Of a stretch of 64,000 bases of DNA, positions 1 to 9,436 are shown in pieces. How positions within the stretch are numbered: position 1 is the stretch's first letter; every line of letters begins with the position of its first letter. This DNA is from Bacteroidales bacterium (lineage in GTDB: Bacteria; Bacteroidota; Bacteroidia; Bacteroidales; F082), in contig JAFGYB010000008.1 of the NCBI GenBank assembly GCA_016936355.1, positions 1 through 64,000 of the forward strand, written 5' to 3'. The translations under genes and the position numbers were made by a program. Below the pieces are notes generated by a model, which saw nothing but the letters and a program-made list of their open reading frames with translations, was not told the DNA's origin and made no database searches.

Positions 1-224
1 AGTTTACTTTCTTATAGCATAAGAATGATGCGAATATAACAATTTGTTCAAAAACATTACACCTTCAGGCCTAAACAATGGCGCAAGCATTTGCGTATGA
101 TTGTTATATCCATGATGAAATTTGGTGCCGCGCCTACAGAGATTCAGCTGGATTTTATACAACCAGCTTCCTTTTGTCACTTTGTCACTTAATCACCTTG
201 TCACTTTTTATTACCTTTGGGCTT
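1..224. other. Intergenic region upstream of radC
   Basis: No gene is supported here. An ATG at 78 is in frame with radC, but the 49 residues it would add do not resemble RadC, and the stretch contains a tandem octamer array (173-204). I read it as non-coding leader sequence. Confidence 0.6.
173..204 (-). repeat. Octamer array, GTGAC+NNN x4
   Basis: Four head-to-tail 8-bp units. On the plus strand each reads NNN then GTCAC; the third unit has ATCAC. On the minus strand this is the core GTGAC plus three variable bases. The same core and period occur again at 32028-32059. Confidence 0.8.
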
Positions 225-929
225 ATGCCAACAACAAACCTCAACAACCCGATCCGTCAGTGGGCTGATGACGACAGGCCCCGCGAAAAAATGATGCTGA
301 AAGGAAAACATGCGTTGAGCAATGCCGAGCTTATCGCCATTCTCATCCGGTCGGGAAACACAGAAGAATCGGCAGTACAACTGGCCCAGCGCATACTGGA
401 TGCCGTGCAAAACAACCTCATCGAACTTTCCAAACTTTCCATTGAAGAGCTTTCCCGTTTCAAAGGCATGGGGCCTGCCAAAGCCATCAGCGTGGTGGCG
501 GCACTGGAGCTGGGCAAGCGAAGACTCTCTGAAAAAGTGCTGCAACAAAAAAAGATCACGTGCAGTCAGGATGTGTACGAACTGCTCCTGCCTGAATTAT
601 CCGACCAGTACTACGAACAATTTTTCGTCTTGCTTCTGGACCGGGCCCACAAAGTCATCCGCAAGATCAACATCAGTCAGGGCGGGGTGGCCGGTACGGT
701 AGCCGATCCGAAAAAGATCTTTCGCCTGGCTCTGGAGCACAACAGCTCTTCGATCATCCTGGCACACAATCATCCTTCCAATAATCTTAAGCCCAGCGAT
801 AACGACATCCGGCTGACACAAAAGATGGTGGAAGCAGGTAAGGTATTGGAGGTTCAGGTGCTGGACCACGTGATTGTGGGAAATGATAATTATTTTAGCT
901 TTGCAGACGAAGGAATAATGAACTCATGA
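225..929 (+). CDS. radC: RadC family JAB/MPN-domain protein
   Basis: A 234-residue RadC-type protein. The N-terminal part holds a helix-hairpin-helix-like region (FKGMGPAKA, about residues 84-92). The C-terminal JAMM/MPN metalloprotease-like fold has the metal motif AHNHPS followed by an Asp a few residues on (PSDND). The usual glycine after HNHPS is Asn here. The role of RadC is unsettled: it was named for DNA repair, but a biochemical function is not established. I start at ATG 225 because that matches the family's usual beginning (RQWADDDRPREK). Its TGA overlaps the ATG of wecB by 4 nt, suggesting translational coupling. Confidence 0.93.
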   Translation: MPTTNLNNPIRQWADDDRPREKMMLKGKHALSNAELIAILIRSGNTEESAVQLAQRILDAVQNNLIELSKLSIEELSRFKGMGPAKAISVVAALELGKRRLSEKVLQQKKITCSQDVYELLLPELSDQYYEQFFVLLLDRAHKVIRKINISQGGVAGTVADPKKIFRLALEHNSSSIILAHNHPSNNLKPSDNDIRLTQKMVEAGKVLEVQVLDHVIVGNDNYFSFADEGIMNS

Positions 930-2071
930 AGATTGTCACCATCATCGGGGCGCGGCCCCAGATAATCAAAGCAGCGGCACTCAGTCGTGCTATCCGCAAT
1001 CATTTTGCAGATCAGATTAAGGAAGTCATTGTCCACACCGGACAGCATTACGATGTGAACATGTCGCAGGTGTTTATTGATGAGCTGGGAGTCCCCGAAC
1101 CGGATTACAACCTGAACATCGGCAGTGCTGGTCACGGCGTTCAAACCGCCGGGATGATTACCGGCATTGAAGAAATTCTGCTGAAAGAGAAACCCGATTT
1201 CCTGGTGATCTACGGTGACACCAATTCCACTTTGGCAGGTGCTGTGGCAGCTTCAAAGATTCACATCCCCATCGCTCATGTGGAAGCCGGATTGCGTTCG
1301 TTCAACAAAAGCATGCCTGAGGAAATCAACCGCATCATGGCCGACCATGCCTCCACCCTGTTGTTTACGCCCACCCCAACCGGACTGGACAACCTGATCA
1401 ATGAAGGCTTTTCCAAAGAAAACAAAGCGCCTTTTACTCCGGATCATCCCGGAGTCTTTCACTGCGGTGACGTCATGTACGACAACAGCCTGTTTTTTGA
1501 AACCATCGCGCGGGAGAAAAGCAAGATCCTCAATGAGCTGAATCTAAAAGAAGGTGAGTTTTACCTGGCTACCGTCCACCGCGACAACAACACGGACCAG
1601 CCCACCAGACTGAACGCCTTGTTTGAGGCCTTTCAGGAAATCACCACTTCCACACAAAAGACGCTGGTCTTGCCTGTGCATCCCAGAACGAGAAAGATGC
1701 TGCCTCAAAACCTGAACGATGAGCTGTATGCAAAAGTGAATGAAAATCCTTTCATCAGAATGATTGATCCGATGTCGTTTCTGGACATGATCGTACTGGA
1801 AAAGCATTGCGACATGATTTTCACCGATTCGGGCGGCGTACAAAAAGAAGCCTACTTTTTCCAAAAACCGGCTCTGATTCTACGCAGTGAAACCGAATGG
1901 AAAGAAATTGTGACACAAGGCTGTGCCCGGGTGGTGAATGCGGATAAAATCAAGATTCTGGAAGCCTTTGATTATTTCAACACAAACAAAAACACATTGA
2001 AGTTTCCGACTATTTTCGGGGACGGAAAAGCAGCCGAATTTATTGTTGATATCCTGCTAAAAAATTCCTGA
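926..2071 (+). CDS. wecB: UDP-N-acetylglucosamine 2-epimerase (non-hydrolysing)
   Basis: This enzyme interconverts UDP-GlcNAc and UDP-ManNAc and supplies ManNAc-type sugars for surface polysaccharide or LPS. Its 381 residues match the family length. Visible motifs are the N-terminal nucleotide-binding IIGARPQ, GQHYD, YGDTNS, HVEAGLRS, PEEINR, TVHRDNN and the UDP-binding TDSGGVQKEA near residue 293. The acidic and His residues of the WecB active site (in YGDTNS, HVEAG, PEEINR and TVHRD) are present. The ATG overlaps the radC stop. The stop codon abuts the convergent outer-membrane protein gene with no spacer. Confidence 0.96.
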   Translation: MKIVTIIGARPQIIKAAALSRAIRNHFADQIKEVIVHTGQHYDVNMSQVFIDELGVPEPDYNLNIGSAGHGVQTAGMITGIEEILLKEKPDFLVIYGDTNSTLAGAVAASKIHIPIAHVEAGLRSFNKSMPEEINRIMADHASTLLFTPTPTGLDNLINEGFSKENKAPFTPDHPGVFHCGDVMYDNSLFFETIAREKSKILNELNLKEGEFYLATVHRDNNTDQPTRLNALFEAFQEITTSTQKTLVLPVHPRTRKMLPQNLNDELYAKVNENPFIRMIDPMSFLDMIVLEKHCDMIFTDSGGVQKEAYFFQKPALILRSETEWKEIVTQGCARVVNADKIKILEAFDYFNTNKNTLKFPTIFGDGKAAEFIVDILLKNS

Positions 2072-3310
2072 CTAATGCATCATTGAGCTGGTTAACGGGA
2101 TGCGAAGACCCTCGCGATAAGCTGTTACAAAAGCATCGGTAATGCCCTGGGCACGAATTTGGCGACTTTCAGCCAACGCTGCCTGGTAAGAACTGTAATG
2201 TCCCACCGTATAACGGTAATATCCGTTCTGATACACTTCTTCCACAGGAACAGAAAGATTGTATTTGGCCTGTACCGCTGCCACCCCCATTTTTTTGTCT
2301 GCCGCCATAATCTGCACCCGGAATTCAAGTCCCCTGTGCTGCTGTACTGCTGCCGTCTGCTGCTGGGTAGCTTTTTGTGTTGTTGTTTGAGTTGCAGTGG
2401 GGGGTGATACCGGTTGATCAATTTTCAGTACATCAGCCGGAGGAACTACAGGTTGACTGGCTTGTTGCAGACTTTTATCCGGTGAACTAAAGAAAGTATA
2501 ATCGAACAACGGTATGTTTTGCTTGGTTCGTGTATCCGCTTTGGGTTCTCTTTCTTTTTCCGGCTTCCTGCTCCGATGACTGGATCCAAAAGAATAAGTA
2601 ATCCCTGCATGGGTATAAAGAAATTTATCGTATTTATATCCTTCATTCCAAAGGTCCACATCGTCACTCAGAATCGTAGTATATTCAGCACCCAGATCCA
2701 GACTTAACCGGGCACTAAGCCGGAACCGCAATCCGGCAGTCAGGGGAACTTCCAACCCTTTTTTCGCATAGGTATGAGCGCCCACGGTTTCACCACTTTT
2801 CACCGAAGTACCTGTGATGTTGTTGGTCAGAGTGTTATTCCAAAAAGCATAACCCACACCAATTTTTCCGTAAAGAGCCCAACTCCTGTCGGCTTTATAT
2901 CCAAAAATCAGATCATTGAAATTCAAATAAAAATAGGGATTAACGCCGAAATATTTTCCTGTCAGGCTAAAATCAACCCGGGTACCATCGGGTAATTGGT
3001 CCTTGATGCTTTTGACCCCCGCGTAATTCAGGTTAATTCCCACACCCCAATAAGAATGGAGCATCTTGGTCAGGTTGAGCTGATACCCCAGTGGACTCTC
3101 CTGTGACCATTTCTGGAAAAAATTTCGGTTATTAACATCCCCGTAAAACTGATTGCCGCCCACATTCAGGGTCAGCTCCCAGTTACTGTTCCAAAAATTG
3201 GGTTTGGTTTGTTTCAGCGTTTGAGCAATAGCTGACGGTGGTTTGACCCAAACCAAGAAAAACAGCAGTACAGTCAGTAAAGAGGGATATTTGGGAAGTC
3301 CTTTGCGCAT
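2072..3310 (-). CDS. Outer-membrane beta-barrel protein with C-terminal SPOR-like domain
   Basis: A 412-residue secreted protein. It has a Sec signal peptide (residues 1-29, ending in AIAQ). Residues about 40-245 alternate in a beta-barrel manner with many aromatic and glycine residues, as in Bacteroidota porin-like or OmpA-like barrels. A linker rich in Pro, Gln and Thr follows (about 250-325). The final 80 residues resemble a SPOR peptidoglycan-binding domain (FRVQIMAA ... GYYRYTVGHYSSYQAAL). The layout suggests an outer-membrane protein that also contacts glycan, but the function is inferred. It lies 1 nt after the TPR gene upstream, so the two are cotranscribed. Confidence 0.75.
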   Translation of the reverse strand: MRKGLPKYPSLLTVLLFFLVWVKPPSAIAQTLKQTKPNFWNSNWELTLNVGGNQFYGDVNNRNFFQKWSQESPLGYQLNLTKMLHSYWGVGINLNYAGVKSIKDQLPDGTRVDFSLTGKYFGVNPYFYLNFNDLIFGYKADRSWALYGKIGVGYAFWNNTLTNNITGTSVKSGETVGAHTYAKKGLEVPLTAGLRFRLSARLSLDLGAEYTTILSDDVDLWNEGYKYDKFLYTHAGITYSFGSSHRSRKPEKEREPKADTRTKQNIPLFDYTFFSSPDKSLQQASQPVVPPADVLKIDQPVSPPTATQTTTQKATQQQTAAVQQHRGLEFRVQIMAADKKMGVAAVQAKYNLSVPVEEVYQNGYYRYTVGHYSSYQAALAESRQIRAQGITDAFVTAYREGLRIPLTSSMMH

Positions 3311-3311
3311 G

Positions 3312-4556
3312 TTAGTTATCGTCTTTCACTTTATCAACATCTTTACAATATTCCTGGATATAATCATGGGCGGTACCGAAGCCCATTTCCAGGGCTTTCC
3401 TCCAGTCATTGCAAGCTCCTTTCACATCATTCATATAATACTTGGTAACCCCGCGATTGAAATAATTGCGAACCCAGTTGGAATAATCCAGAACATCATC
3501 GGGTCTTAGTTGCAGGGCACGGTCGTAAGAGGCAATGGCATCGTTGTAACGGTGCAGTTTACTTTGTGCATTACCCAGATAAGAGAACAACATAAAGTCT
3601 TTGGTATCGGGCCTGATGTCCAGAGCCTTTTGGAAATAATTCACCGCTGAAATATAATCGCCAATCTGATATTTGAGAATCCCCCAGTTGAAGTTATTCT
3701 GATACGGATCCGAAACAGTTCCGGTACTGGCCTGAACCGGGATAAAGGCATTCTGTGCTGCATCAATAAAGTTTTTGAACGAATAGTACGCCACTTCATA
3801 GAATGAGCGGCTGAACAATTTGTCGGAATTATTCGAAGCTGTGTACATGGAGTTCAGATAGGCATTATCGAACGACTTGATCAGGCGGAAACGACATACT
3901 TCCTGATTGTTATTTTTTATGGGATAAACGGCAAAAATCAAGTCCCAGCCATTGACTTTTTCTCCCAAATGCACCTGTTGCACATTCCCCACAAGGATGC
4001 TCTTCCAGTTTTTATGTCTGTAATTTTTGATGGTTCCCCGGGCGAACACATTTAAATTGACCGCATAACTTTTGTTGAACTCGATGGTATTGGGTAAAAT
4101 TTCAAACAGTTTTCTGCTATCAAAAACATAGTAGTCCAGCGAATTATAGCTCTGCCACCCCTCTCTGAGAACCGGGAATTCATACTGTCCATCGCGGTAC
4201 ATCTTAATCAGAACGCTGTACTGCTTGTTTCCGATCATCAGTTTCCGTAATTCAATTTTGGTAAAATTATCCTGTCCTAAGGCACGGGCACCATAGTCGT
4301 CCAAATTGGATTTCTGATCGGGAAAAGGAATTTCATTGGACATGGAATACCAGGCACCATTGTTTTGAACAGCCCAACCCGTAGCTTTATCAATGCTCGA
4401 CTCCACTGCGCTCATGGATGAATAGCGGATCAACTCCTGTTCGTTGACTTTTTTGGATTTTCGCTTGGATTCTTTTTTGTCCTGGGCAAAAGAGACGCCG
4501 GAGACCAAAAAAAGGGCTGAGAGAAACAAATATTTAAAACTATCTTTTATTCGCAT
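3312..4556 (-). CDS. Secreted TPR-repeat protein, function unknown
   Basis: The protein is 414 residues from ATG 4556; a GTG at 4568 would add four residues. Residues 1-25 form a signal peptide ending in VSFAQ, followed by a Lys/Ser-rich stretch. The middle (about 40-270) is not recognised. Residues about 290-400 contain TPR-like repeats (DYISAVNYFQKALDIRPD, YNDAIASYDRALQLRPDD, then a third degenerate unit). Export plus a TPR end suggest a periplasmic scaffold for an envelope complex. It is the first gene of a two-gene operon with the SPOR-containing barrel protein. Confidence 0.72.
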   Translation of the reverse strand: MRIKDSFKYLFLSALFLVSGVSFAQDKKESKRKSKKVNEQELIRYSSMSAVESSIDKATGWAVQNNGAWYSMSNEIPFPDQKSNLDDYGARALGQDNFTKIELRKLMIGNKQYSVLIKMYRDGQYEFPVLREGWQSYNSLDYYVFDSRKLFEILPNTIEFNKSYAVNLNVFARGTIKNYRHKNWKSILVGNVQQVHLGEKVNGWDLIFAVYPIKNNNQEVCRFRLIKSFDNAYLNSMYTASNNSDKLFSRSFYEVAYYSFKNFIDAAQNAFIPVQASTGTVSDPYQNNFNWGILKYQIGDYISAVNYFQKALDIRPDTKDFMLFSYLGNAQSKLHRYNDAIASYDRALQLRPDDVLDYSNWVRNYFNRGVTKYYMNDVKGACNDWRKALEMGFGTAHDYIQEYCKDVDKVKDDN

Positions 4557-4742
4557 GGGCCTATACACTCTTTATTATCTGTGGTACGCGCAACTTGGTA
4601 AATATAGTCATATTTGTTTTGATATAAAACTCCGCATTTCAAATATATACAGATTTTATCAACATCAAAAATCAAACACATCAACCTGAAAAACAGCGGA
4701 TTAATTCGAAATTCGTTAAAAAGACCAGGGGCTGAGAAAATG

Positions 4743-7370
4743 CTAAATCCAGCTTTTTACCATGTTATGTGCGGCTTCCAGTGCTTGCGGAATGCCTGAG
4801 GCATCCTTACCGCCGGCCATTGCAAAATGGGGTTGACCGCCCCCGCCGCCTTTGATATACCGTGTAATTTCACGAATCATTTTCCCTGCATGGAATTTGT
4901 CGTCCTGTACCAGATCATCAGAAATTCCCACAGCCAGGTTCACTTTGCCGTTTTGTTCCATGGCCAAAACCACCACCCAGTTGTTTTCAATCGACCGCAA
5001 CTGATGCATCAGGTTTTTGGTTTGTCCCGGATCCATGGAAACCTTTTGGGCTACGAAGGAAACATCGCCCAGTTTAATTGAATTCTGCAACAGTTCACGG
5101 GCACTTTGGAGCGCTTTTTCCTTTTGCAACTGCTCCAGTTCCTTTTGAAAACCGGCATGTTCCTGAATCAAATTCGTCACGGACTGAACAGGCTGGGCAG
5201 CCCCTTTGAACAACTCTTTTATTTCCTGAATCTGCTCCAGTTGCTCATTCATAAATTCCTCAGCCTTGTCGGCAGTTACGGCTTCAATACGCCTGACCCC
5301 GGCTGCAATGGCTCCCTCTGACAAAATCTTGAAACAACCAATCTGCCCGGTAGCCAGCACATGTGTACCCCCACAAAGCTCCACCGAATATTCAGGATCA
5401 AAGGTCACCACCCGTACTTTATCGCCGTATTTTTCACCAAACAATGCCATGGCCCCCATTTCCCTGGCTTCGTCTATGGGCACATCAAACTGAATGGATC
5501 CTGAAATGTTTTCCCGGATTTTACGGTTCACGATTTTCTCGACCTCCTTGATTTCATCGGGACTCATTTTGGCAAAATGAGCAAAGTCGAAACGCAGACG
5601 ATCGGCATCTACCAGTGATCCTTTCTGTTCCACATGGGTTCCCAGCACCTGACGCAAAGCTGCATGCATCAAATGAGTAGCACTGTGATTGTTGGCTGTC
5701 AGCCTGCGTTTGTATTCATCCACCCGGGCCAGATAAACAGGTTCCACGTCCTTCGGTGCCTGATCCACCACATGAACCCACAAATTGTTTTCCTTTTTGG
5801 TGTTCAGCACCTGTAATTTCTGATCGCCGGCTATCAAAACCCCGGTATCTCCGACTTGTCCGCCCGATTCGGCATAGAACGGAGTCTGGTCCAAAACAAT
5901 TTCATAAAAAGTTTGTTTCTTCTGGACCACTTTGCGATATTTCACAATCCGGGCTTCACATTGCAAACGGTCATAACCGAGAAACAGGGTAGTCCCATCC
6001 TGAGGGTGCACTTCAATCCAGTCATCGGTTGTGAGTTCGGCAGCCTTTCGCGACCGTTCTTTCTGTGCTGACAATCCCTGTTGAAATCCTTTCATATCCA
6101 CATCCAGTCCTTTTTCACGAGCCATCAACTGGGTCAGATCAATGGGAAAACCAAAGGTATCGAAGAGTTCAAAGGCAAAAACACCTTCAATGGTTTGTGT
6201 ATCCGAATTGGATTCCAGGTATTGTTCAAACCGTTTCACCCCCTGTGAAAGTGTGCGTAAGAAAGCCTGCTCTTCCTCTCTGATGACCATTTCCACCAGT
6301 TGTTGCTGCTTTTCAATTTCCGGGAAAACCTCTTTCATCTGTTCCACCAGAACGGCGACCAGCTGATACATAAAGGCTTCTTCAAATCCCAGAAAAGTAA
6401 AACCGTAACGAACCGCTCTGCGTAAAATGCGGCGAATCACATAGCCGGCCCCGGTGTTGGAAGGCAGCTGACCGTCGGCAATGGTAAAGGCCACGGCCCG
6501 GATGTGATCGGAGATGACCCGCATGGCAATGTCTTTCTTTTCATCGGAACCGTACTGAACTCCTGCCATTTTCGCCAGCTGACCGATGAGCGGCGTAAAA
6601 ATATCGGTGTCATAATTGGACTGAACTCCTTGCAAAACCATGGTCAGGCGTTCAAATCCCATGCCTGTATCGATGTGTTTGTGCGGCAAAGGAACCAGGT
6701 TTTTGTTCGCCATTCTGTTGAACTGAATGAATACCAGATTCCATATTTCAATTACCAGCGGGTGGTCTTTATTGATCAGTTCGCGTCCGGAAAGCTTTTC
6801 TTTTTCTTCGGCCGAACGAATGTCCACATGAATTTCAGAACAGGGACCACAGGGACCGGTTTCTCCCATTTCCCAGAAATTATCTTTCTTGGAACCGTAC
6901 AGAATACGGTCTTCTGCTATATGTTGTTTCCAGAATTCGCGGGCCTCTTCATCCGGTTCTAAACCTTCGGATTCGTCACCACCAAAGACTGTAACATACA
7001 GATTATTCTTGTCAATCTTGTACACATCCGTCAACAACTCCCAGGCCCACGCAATGGCTTCCTTCTTAAAATAATCGCCAAACGACCAGTTTCCCAGCAT
7101 CTCAAAAAGAGTATGATGATAGGTGTCGTGGCCCACTTCTTCCAGGTCGTTGTGTTTGCCGGATACACGCAAACACTTCTGGGTATCAGCAATTCGGGAA
7201 TACTGTACCGGACTGTTTCCAAGGAACACATCCTTAAACTGGTTCATCCCGGCGTTGATAAACAAAAGGGTTGGGTCATCCTTTACCACAATAGGGGCCC
7301 CGGGTACAACCTGATGTCCTTTGGATTCAAAAAAGTCCAAAAAGTGTTTCCTGATATCTGATGATTTCAT
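4743..7370 (-). CDS. alaS: Alanyl-tRNA synthetase
   Basis: Class II alanyl-tRNA synthetase of 875 residues, full length. The N-terminal aminoacylation domain opens with the family sequence IRKHFLDFFESKGH and contains FINAGMNQFKDVFLG and the TYHHTLFEMLGNWSFGDYFKKEA block. The editing domain has the zinc-binding NNHSATHLMHAAL and CGGTHV motifs. The C-Ala end has the glycine-rich KGGGGGQPHFAMAGGKD motif. It is monocistronic and diverges from the M23 peptidase gene. On its own strand a -7-like box (TAAATTTG) lies at 7421-7428 with a possible -33 TTG about 24 nt further upstream. Confidence 0.98.
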   Translation of the reverse strand: MKSSDIRKHFLDFFESKGHQVVPGAPIVVKDDPTLLFINAGMNQFKDVFLGNSPVQYSRIADTQKCLRVSGKHNDLEEVGHDTYHHTLFEMLGNWSFGDYFKKEAIAWAWELLTDVYKIDKNNLYVTVFGGDESEGLEPDEEAREFWKQHIAEDRILYGSKKDNFWEMGETGPCGPCSEIHVDIRSAEEKEKLSGRELINKDHPLVIEIWNLVFIQFNRMANKNLVPLPHKHIDTGMGFERLTMVLQGVQSNYDTDIFTPLIGQLAKMAGVQYGSDEKKDIAMRVISDHIRAVAFTIADGQLPSNTGAGYVIRRILRRAVRYGFTFLGFEEAFMYQLVAVLVEQMKEVFPEIEKQQQLVEMVIREEEQAFLRTLSQGVKRFEQYLESNSDTQTIEGVFAFELFDTFGFPIDLTQLMAREKGLDVDMKGFQQGLSAQKERSRKAAELTTDDWIEVHPQDGTTLFLGYDRLQCEARIVKYRKVVQKKQTFYEIVLDQTPFYAESGGQVGDTGVLIAGDQKLQVLNTKKENNLWVHVVDQAPKDVEPVYLARVDEYKRRLTANNHSATHLMHAALRQVLGTHVEQKGSLVDADRLRFDFAHFAKMSPDEIKEVEKIVNRKIRENISGSIQFDVPIDEAREMGAMALFGEKYGDKVRVVTFDPEYSVELCGGTHVLATGQIGCFKILSEGAIAAGVRRIEAVTADKAEEFMNEQLEQIQEIKELFKGAAQPVQSVTNLIQEHAGFQKELEQLQKEKALQSARELLQNSIKLGDVSFVAQKVSMDPGQTKNLMHQLRSIENNWVVVLAMEQNGKVNLAVGISDDLVQDDKFHAGKMIREITRYIKGGGGGQPHFAMAGGKDASGIPQALEAAHNMVKSWI

Positions 7371-7417
7371 TGTCTGAATGTTAACAACTTAGTGTTGATT
7401 TAAAAATTTTATTAACG

Positions 7418-7447
7418 TTGCAAATTTACGCCAATTTATTAGTTTTG
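7418..7447 (+). promoter_or_regulatory. Bacteroidota-type promoter for the M23 peptidase gene
   Basis: TTG (7418-7420), a 19-nt spacer, then TAGTTTTG (7440-7447), an exact TAnnTTTG -7 box. It lies 21 nt before the chosen ATG at 7469 and supports that start over an earlier in-frame codon at 7418. Confidence 0.6.
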
Positions 7448-7468
7448 CCGAACAAAATTGTACTGAAA

Positions 7469-8440
7469 ATGGGTAAAACCAAATACTATTACAACGAAAA
7501 AACACTTTCCTACGAAGCGCTGAAAAGAACGCCTGCCCAGAAGTTTTTCAGAATTTTCCTTTTTTTGATCACCACACTGGCTTCAACGGTTGTGGTCTTA
7601 TTTCTCTTGTATCCTTTCTTTGACTCACCCAAAGAAATGATGCTGAAGAGGGAAATCACTGAATACCAGCTTCAATTCAAGATTATGAATGACCGGTTGG
7701 ATAAGATGCAACGCGTGATGAAAGAACTTGCCAACCGCGACGACAATATTTACCGGGTTATCTTCGAAGCCGATCCCATTCCCAAGTCAGTTCGTGAAGC
7801 CGGTATCGGAGGGGTTGACCGTTATGCCGATATGGAAGGATATGACGGCTCGCAGCTACTGATTGAAACCGCTAAAAAGCTGAACCGGCTTACCAGTGAA
7901 ATCTATGTTCAGTCCAAATCTTTTGACCAGGTTTTTGCCATGGCCAAGAACAAAGAAAAAATGCTGGCCAGCATTCCGGCCATTCAACCGGTCAGAAACA
8001 TACAGTTGAAGAGGATCTCATCTTATTTTGGCTATCGTATGGATCCGTTTTACAAAGTGAGAAAGCTCCATGAAGGCATCGATTTCTCAGCACCCAGGGG
8101 TACACCGGTACACGTAACAGGCGACGGCAGAGTAATCAAAGTACGTCGCTCCCGCAGAGGATACGGAAACGAAATTGAGGTGGATCACGGCTATGGATAC
8201 ATTACCCTGTATGCCCATTTAAGCGCTTTTAAAGTAAAAAAAGGACAGTGGGTGAAAAGAGGTCAGGTAATCGGGCTGGTGGGAAATACAGGAAAATCAA
8301 CGGCACCCCACCTGCATTATGAGGTGCGCAAAGGTAATGTGCCTGTGGATCCCATTTATTTTTTCTTTAGCGACCTGACTCCCGACGAATATTCCAAGAT
8401 GCTGGAGCTTTCCAAGATTCCGACCCAGTCGATGGACTAA
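7469..8440 (+). CDS. M23 family metallopeptidase, membrane-anchored
   Basis: A 323-residue cell-wall endopeptidase of the LytM/M23 type, likely acting on peptidoglycan cross-links or as an activator of amidases. One transmembrane helix lies at about residues 31-52, followed by a periplasmic stretch with coiled-coil character (about 65-105). The C-terminal M23 domain has the zinc motif HEGIDFSAPRGTPV and the catalytic HLHYEVR, with YAHL between them. All zinc and catalytic residues expected of an active enzyme appear present. It is followed after 11 nt by a MerR-type regulator, an arrangement common in this phylum. Confidence 0.92.
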   Translation: MGKTKYYYNEKTLSYEALKRTPAQKFFRIFLFLITTLASTVVVLFLLYPFFDSPKEMMLKREITEYQLQFKIMNDRLDKMQRVMKELANRDDNIYRVIFEADPIPKSVREAGIGGVDRYADMEGYDGSQLLIETAKKLNRLTSEIYVQSKSFDQVFAMAKNKEKMLASIPAIQPVRNIQLKRISSYFGYRMDPFYKVRKLHEGIDFSAPRGTPVHVTGDGRVIKVRRSRRGYGNEIEVDHGYGYITLYAHLSAFKVKKGQWVKRGQVIGLVGNTGKSTAPHLHYEVRKGNVPVDPIYFFFSDLTPDEYSKMLELSKIPTQSMD

Positions 8441-8451
8441 CATACCGAACC

Positions 8452-8784
8452 ATGGCAGAAAAAATATATTTCCGTATTGGTGAAGTAGCCCGAAAATTCA
8501 ATGTAAAACCCTCATTGATCCGTTACTGGGAAAGTGAATTCGACTTTATCAACCCTCATAAAACAGCCAAAGGAACACGAATGTTTACGCGTGAGGATGT
8601 AAAGCATTTTGAAATCGTCTATCATTTGGTGAAAGAAAAAAGACTAACCATACAGGGAACACAGGAATATTTCAAAAAACAGTACGACAATCAGTCACTG
8701 AAAAAGCTGGAAGCCATTAATACACTGAAACGAGTCAGAGAACTGCTGACCGACATCAAGGAAGAACTCAGCAACGAATCCTGA
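8452..8784 (+). CDS. MerR family transcriptional regulator
   Basis: A 110-residue protein that is almost only a MerR winged-helix DNA-binding domain: YFRIGEVARKFNVKPSLIRYWESEF, then the wing with GTRMFTREDVKHFEIVYHLVKEK. A short helical tail follows (about 75-110) and no effector-binding domain is visible. Such short MerR proteins in Bacteroidota have no known ligand. It is probably cotranscribed with the M23 peptidase. Its stop lies 4 nt from the end of the convergent LysE-type gene. Confidence 0.9.
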   Translation: MAEKIYFRIGEVARKFNVKPSLIRYWESEFDFINPHKTAKGTRMFTREDVKHFEIVYHLVKEKRLTIQGTQEYFKKQYDNQSLKKLEAINTLKRVRELLTDIKEELSNES

Positions 8785-8788
8785 TTTT

Positions 8789-9433
8789 TTACAGAAAATA
8801 AACCTGAACAAAACGAAACAGGAAGTAAAATCCCAGGATCAACAGAAGGATTCCCAGTCCCATGTTAATTTTTCGCTCAGTTTTTTCGGATAGGAACTTT
8901 TTGGCCCATTTAAGGATAAACGACAAGGTTACCAAATAGCTGGCAATGCCTAATCCACCAAACAACAAAAACAACAAATGGGTGTTGGTGGTAAAGTGTT
9001 TGATGAGTCCGATCCGTTCTTCAATATCAGCTACGGTCAGCCACCAGAAAATCATCATCGGATTGGTTACCGCCAGCGAAAAGCCCACTACCAATGAGAA
9101 TCCCCGGTGTTTCAGAACCCCATTCCGGGCATCTAATTGAATAGTTTTTCTGTAATTTTTCAAGGTATGCCATCCCAAAAGAAACAGAATAATACTACCG
9201 GCAGCCCAAAAGATTGCCATGACGATTTTCTCTTTCAGAAAAGGAGCAATCCCGAAAAAAGCAATAAAACCATACATCACATCTGAAATGGCCGACCCCA
9301 ATACGATCATCAGGGCAGCGCCCACATGACCGGCAAAAGACCGTTTGGCAATTTCAATCTGGGTAGCGCCCACGGGGATGGCCGTAAAAAACCCCATAAC
9401 ATAGATTGCAATCAGACCAAAAATCAGTTCCAT
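8789..9433 (-). CDS. LysE/RhtB-type transporter
   Basis: A 214-residue polytopic inner-membrane protein with about six hydrophobic helices. The N-terminal part (GFFTAIPVGATQIEIAKRSFAGHVGAALMIVLGSAISD) matches the LysE/RhtB amino-acid exporter family, with its small-residue motif PVG and the conserved Gly-Ser-Asp of helix 2-3. Substrate cannot be predicted. It starts 3 nt after the GT9 stop codon, so it is the last gene of the hldD-GT9-lysE-like transcription unit. Confidence 0.82.
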   Translation of the reverse strand: MELIFGLIAIYVMGFFTAIPVGATQIEIAKRSFAGHVGAALMIVLGSAISDVMYGFIAFFGIAPFLKEKIVMAIFWAAGSIILFLLGWHTLKNYRKTIQLDARNGVLKHRGFSLVVGFSLAVTNPMMIFWWLTVADIEERIGLIKHFTTNTHLLFLLFGGLGIASYLVTLSFILKWAKKFLSEKTERKINMGLGILLLILGFYFLFRFVQVYFL

Positions 9434-9436
9434 ACC

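Noticed and set aside
78-224. N-terminal extension of RadC from ATG 78
   Set aside because: The added 49 residues are not RadC-like and are partly encoded by an octamer array.
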